64,000 bases of DNA from Klebsormidium nitens (Eukaryota; Streptophyta; Klebsormidiophyceae; Klebsormidiales; Klebsormidiaceae), in assembly GCA_000708835.1 (NCBI GenBank), contig DF236997.1:196736-260735 (forward strand), given 5' to 3'. Numbering within the stretch: position 1 is the stretch's first letter; each line of letters opens with the position of its first letter. The position numbers and the translations under genes are program-made. Below the pieces are notes generated by a model. That model was given only the letters and a program-made list of their open reading frames with translations, ran no database searches and had not been told where the DNA came from. Positions 59,959 to 64,000 of the stretch are shown here, one piece after another.

Positions 59959-61464
59959 ATGGGTCTCCTTGACAGTTTCAAGAAGTACAGCCACGGGCAC
60001 TGGGACCATGGCAATGAAAGTCCCGGCCTGAGCTCGGAGCAGAGGCAACAAATGGGGGCTCCTCAACAGGCTGATGGTAAGGTGCATTTGGTTTGGCTGT
60101 CGCTATGTTTGGGAGCTCGCAGTCTTGTGAAAGCACGACGTTCCGTGATTGGGCCATGATTTTAAGTCCAACGCTTTCATGTTAGTATGCTATTGCGGGA
60201 GGAGCAAGTATTGCAGCTACAGTGCTATCTTTGATGCAATGCGCGGCAGTTGAGCCAGTCTTTCACCCAACAATCTTACAGCGTCACTGTTATTTGGCAG
60301 GCATCTATGTAGTCAACTTATCTCATGCACGTGGCGTTTGTACCCTGACTCAAAAAGCAGAAATATGCGTTCACATTGGAAGCTGGTGCCCAATGCACTT
60401 GTCAGAGTCTTCGCTTCTGTCCTTGACTTATGGAGTGTCAGCTAGACATTCAACAGTCCCGCCAATGTGTTTTCATCTTCGTGCATTCTGCACTTCACTG
60501 TTCTGACCTCCCCCCAAGTGACCCTACTTGGCCAGCACCTTTTCACTTTGAAATGTAGCTCAACCAGAGACAGTTAAGCTGGGGGGACACATTGCCTGAT
60601 TCCCGTTGAACCCCAAAGGCATCTTGATGAGACAGGGGAGTTTCATGTGTCATTGATCCTTTGCTCTTGAAGTTGGAAGCTATATTTAGCTTGTTTAAGC
60701 TCCTTCTTAAGGTACGACCGTCCCTTCACATCTACAACTCCTCTTTGAAACCCTCAAGAAAACACGTCATCTCCATTTTGCAGCCCAAAACGACGAGGCG
60801 GAGCGCCAGCTGCAGCGGCGCAACAGCCACGAGGGCGCAACGCAGGAGCGGGAGGCGCGCCAGGTGGTCCAGGCGGCTGCGCTGGACATCCCCAAGCAGA
60901 AGACGTTCCAGAAGACCCTCAGCATGCCCGCCTCGTACGGAGGGCCGTTTGGGTCGCCCTCGTCCCCCACAAGCCCCAATGCATCAGGCAGCCCTTCGTC
61001 AGGTCAGTGCTTTGGAGGACCAGGTTTGCCATGATCATGCTGGTTTGAGTCGCGGGGCGGTTCTGGGTCAGCTTTATGAGGTATACTGGCATTGCTTTTG
61101 TTTCCAGAGTGTCTCAGCTATTCTCAGGCTGATTTGACAAACGCTTGAGCTGCTCTCCAGCTGTCTCAGCTGGAGCTGGGTACCTTTCTTGGAGTGGTTG
61201 TGAGGAAGCTGGACGCTTGCCAAATAAGGTGACCGTTTTCTCAGGGGCTTCTCACCAGTTTCAAGTAGCGAGGGCTCCAGTGAAGCCAACAACAGGAGCG
61301 TGTCTGATCCATTTGCTTACTTCTGCCCCGCAGTGTCCCCACGTGTTCGTGACAATGTGTGGCACAGCGTTTTCCACCCTGGGCGCAACCCATCCATGAA
61401 GAAGGAAGGGGCGACCAAGTTCGACAACGCACATAGCAGCGCAAAAGGCATATATGACTGGTGA
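59959..61464 (+). CDS. Dormancy/auxin-associated protein (DRM1/ARP family)
   Basis: Small, probably disordered plant protein; land-plant members mark dormancy, growth arrest and low auxin, and their biochemical role is unknown. Exons: 59959-60076, 60784-61002, 61334-61464; 468 nt, 155 residues. The start MGLLDSFKK matches the family's short hydrophobic start; an in-frame ATG five codons upstream (59944) is possible. The middle is Gln/Arg/Glu-rich, then LSMPASYGGP is followed by a Ser-Pro-Thr stretch (SPSSPTSPNASGSP), the typical MPA-(S/T)P-repeat region. The conserved C-terminal block is RDNVWHSVFHPGRNP, then KFDNAHSSAKGIYDW. The frame stops right after YDW, whereas land-plant members continue LYSG. 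An alternative GT donor at 61461 could splice on, but the best acceptor found (61785) adds only a few codons. Confidence 0.85.
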
Positions 61465-63214
61465 GTTTTACTGTTGCAAAGATCGATTCGTGTTTGCCTT
61501 ACTTCCTTTGCATTTTTGACTTTGAGATCGAGCCATCTGGTTGGATCAGAGGCAGAGCCTTTCACCCTGGTCTTTAATTGCGCTACGAAGGAGTCTCGAA
61601 CCAAGTTAAAGCAAGAGTTTGTGCGAAAGGCTTGTCATTGCCAAGGAACTGATGAGAGTGTTCTCATAGGAAAGGCTTTTTTCAGAAGTCGCTCTTGTGA
61701 GTACTTGGCTCAGGCTAGCATCTGGAAGATTTGAAAGTCGTTCGATCACTGGCACCTCACAAGCATGCCCTTGTGGTGGTTGTAGGTGGGAAGCATCTCC
61801 CTGAATCCCGGCTCAGAACTTTGTGGCAGATGTTTTTCGAGTATAGGAATCAGGTTATAGTGGCGCAGTGTTTGAAACTAAGAGAGGCTGCATGACATGT
61901 TGTATAGGCAAGGTACCCTTGCACTGCTCTTATAATGACAGAACTCTGCACAGAAGTGGCAAGGAAAGGCCCACTCTTGAAGTAGGAGTGCAGTCAGTCT
62001 GAGGGTTTATGGCTCAGGGTTATAGCAAGAATCGCGTCAAACTTCTTCAATGGGTAGCATCTTTAGAAGGCTGGCTTTAGCTAACAACACTCTGACTTGT
62101 CACTGAACCTAGAAACAAACTTGTACAACGGAATAGAGCTCTGTGTCTGATGTCCAAAGGCAGTGTAGAAGTCAAACACCTCTGGTCCTGCTACATTGCA
62201 GGATGTACATGGAGGATGGTTCAACAAGGTCCAAGCACCAGTAGAGCTTGGCTACTTGTCTAACCTAAGCTTGTACAGCGCTTCTTTCTGTACAAAGGTC
62301 GAAGCAAGAAGCTTCTTGTAATCTATGAAGGACCTCAGCACTAACCTAGGGGGTTTCCTGTGTTTGTCCTAACTGTAATCTGTGACAACTTTGAAAAGCT
62401 TGTTTTAGCTTCGAGGGATGCCAGTGAGTTTTGAAGACTCAATGGTTTCAAGTTTGGTATCCTAGTTGACTGTCAGGAACCCTTTAGACAAAGTGAGTAG
62501 TGAGATCGTTGCGGAAGAAGCTTATACATAACATGGTGTGTGTCTGCACTTTTGTAGCAAGGGACCTTCTAGTCAATTTGTGTAGGAGGTTAGCTGGGCG
62601 TAGCTAGCTTTGCGGAAAGTCCTGGGCAGCTAGACGTACCGTCGGGTTAGACCCCAGAAACCCGATCAAGGTCTTGGTTTCCAATCGGCCCAGTCAGCCT
62701 GCTTGCAGCTCAACAGGTAGCTGTGAAGCAATAATGACCGAGTGCAAACTCGGGAGAGTCCACAACGCTGCCTCATTTCATTCATGGTCGAAATCCTCAG
62801 CAGAATCTTGCATGCATGGCCATGCATGGCCGAATATGCAGTAGACTTCCAACTCTCGATGTGCGCGCTGATCGAAGTACCCTCCACATGCCGCCAATGC
62901 TTCAACTTACACAAGTACAAAGCAAGCTTGCGTTACTATTCAGATTCGATATGCATGGCTTTTGAAATAAATGCAGAATATGGTTGAAACTGAGAAGTGG
63001 TTTTGCATGGCCGGTAATAGCTGAGCTCTCCATTGAATGCCATGCCATGATACAGCCCGGGGGGTTGGCTCATGCATAACACGTAGTTGCTGCATACATT
63101 ACTAATACGTGGCTACGCATTCTGCACTTGACAGCTTCAAAATTGCACATGGCGATCACGATCGACGCGGCCGCCCAAACGCGCGATGTGTTCAAGTTGA
63201 TCGGATTGTGATGT

Positions 63215-63462
63215 TCTCTTTTCAAACGTCGTAGCCACATGGGCCATAGGCTTCAGGACTAGTTTGGTAGTGTTGATTCGGTGTACTACGGACCTCTGCC
63301 AGGTAGGTAGGCATAGGCTATAGTAAGCAGCAAAGGAAAACACACACTCTCATACATGTATGCCTTGAGAAGCCTGTGGCCTATTTAGCTATAGCGAGAA
63401 CGAAAAGAGACCATCAATGATGGTCTCTTTTCGTAACGCCATAGCCAGTGCGGCCATAAGCT
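63215..63462. repeat. Fold-back repeat cluster with a 35-bp palindrome
   Basis: At 63400-63434 the arms ACGAAAAGAGACCATCA and TGATGGTCTCTTTTCGT (17 bp, perfect) flank a single A. The symmetry continues imperfectly outward to about 63371 and 63462 (GGCC, GCTAT and GCG blocks on both sides). A third copy of the same half-unit lies at 63215-63253 (TCTCTTTTC through GGCCATAGGCTT) in the same orientation as the right arm. The three half-copies suggest a small fold-back transposon family. Confidence 0.75.
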
Positions 63463-63730
63463 ACTGATATTAAGCACAATCAACGTCGGTCTTAGACGCC
63501 AACAGCCTAGTTATCGAAATATAAGACACGTCGGTATAAAATGTGTGCCCCAATGAACGGGCCAGTGGTAGTTGTCACACTCTCCTTGCTGCTTTGTAGA
63601 GATTCAATGCTCACATACGATTTTGCGGTAAATTTCGTATGCATATGCCATTGCTATAACCATGCAGATAAACATACGTGAGCAAAAGTCACGAGCCGTC
63701 AGAAACCTAAGGATTGACTTTGAACACGAT

Positions 63731-63913
63731 CCCGGCCTTCTTAAAGAGGGCGTCGGGGGACCGGTCCCACCTCCGGCGACCAGATAGCGCGCTACACACT
63801 TGGTCGCTGAGGGCGATTTCCAGAATTGAATCTGGGCCGTCAGATGACAATTTCCCTCAGGATTCAGATGCACAAGTGTACCTTGAAATCTGACGCCCTC
63901 TTTAAGACCCGGG
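63731..63913. repeat. Inverted-repeat element of about 183 bp
   Basis: The left arm (63731-63754, CCCGG then TCTTAAAGAGGGCGTC) pairs with the right arm (63892-63913, GACGCCCTCTTTAAGA then CCCGGG). The shared core of 16 bp is perfect and the outer bases are near-perfect. There is no coding content. It is MITE-like, but no clear target duplication was seen. Confidence 0.65.
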
Positions 63914-64000
63914 CCAACTGTGGATTTCTGCACGATTAAACAATTGGCGCTGGACATCTGACAGCGAGCGTGCGGTTAGTAAGCAATAGCAATGACGATT

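Larger units (their letters stand above)
61465..64000. other. Gene-poor right end
   Basis: 3' UTR of the DRM1/ARP gene followed by intergenic DNA to the window edge. No protein family was recognised in any frame. Inverted and direct repeats lie at 63215-63462 and 63731-63913. Confidence 0.5.

Noticed and set aside
63604-63957. 117-codon minus-strand frame at the right end
   Set aside because: It spans the inverted-repeat element at 63731-63913 and shows no protein family; likely fortuitous.
1-64000. CRISPR arrays, bacterial operons, Shine-Dalgarno sites and rho-independent terminators
   Set aside because: The DNA is eukaryotic: genes are split by GT-AG introns, spacing is wide, and no regularly spaced repeat array is present.
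1-64000. tRNA and rRNA genes
   Set aside because: I looked for T-arm-like GGTTCGAA motifs with matching stems and for conserved rRNA cores; the few GTTCGA strings (for example near 10070 and 39020) lack the rest of a cloverleaf.

Overview
The window reads as nuclear DNA of a photosynthetic eukaryote, most likely a streptophyte (charophyte) green alga. Klebsormidium-type algae would fit, but the species is a guess. The reasons are: genes split by many short GT-AG spliceosomal introns with GC-rich exons; a chloroplast-type SecA; a gamma-carbonic-anhydrase-like subunit of mitochondrial complex I; an atypical R2R3 MYB resembling FOUR LIPS/MYB88; and a dormancy/auxin-associated (DRM1/ARP) protein. 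All gene models below were built by hand from splice sites, reading phase and family motifs. Exon phases close exactly in every intact gene except for one optional exon boundary in the MYB gene.

Layout, left to right. Bases 1-1830 (-) hold the decayed remains of a glutamine-synthetase-family gene that runs off the left edge. 2449-6534 (+) is a type I L-asparaginase with a long N-terminal extension. 7859-12131 (-) is a zinc alcohol dehydrogenase of the glutathione-independent formaldehyde dehydrogenase type, and 14003-18263 (-) is a sorbitol/xylitol dehydrogenase. A roughly 730 bp non-autonomous DNA transposon follows (18371-19100), then the gamma-CAL gene (19620-20754, +).

23254-34412 (+) is a 17-exon gene for a large secreted protein. 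It joins a ThuA domain, a quinoprotein glucose/sorbosone dehydrogenase, a PKD domain, a CBM6-like module and discoidin (F5/8 type C) segments, an architecture known mainly from bacteria. A cysteine-type glutathione S-transferase (35819-38505, +), the MYB gene (41165-45297, +), a 165-base assembly gap, chloroplast SecA (47406-58034, +; 16 exons) and the DRM1/ARP gene (59959-61464, +) complete the set. The right end is gene-poor and carries several inverted-repeat elements.

These are independent nuclear genes, not an operon. Several are metabolic genes of bacterial type (asparaginase I, two zinc MDR dehydrogenases, the ThuA-sugar dehydrogenase) placed among standard plant housekeeping genes. 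The most unusual structural signal is in the SecA introns. Three of them carry extra, decaying copies of the adjacent exon's edge together with its splice site, which suggests recurrent short duplications across exon-intron borders.
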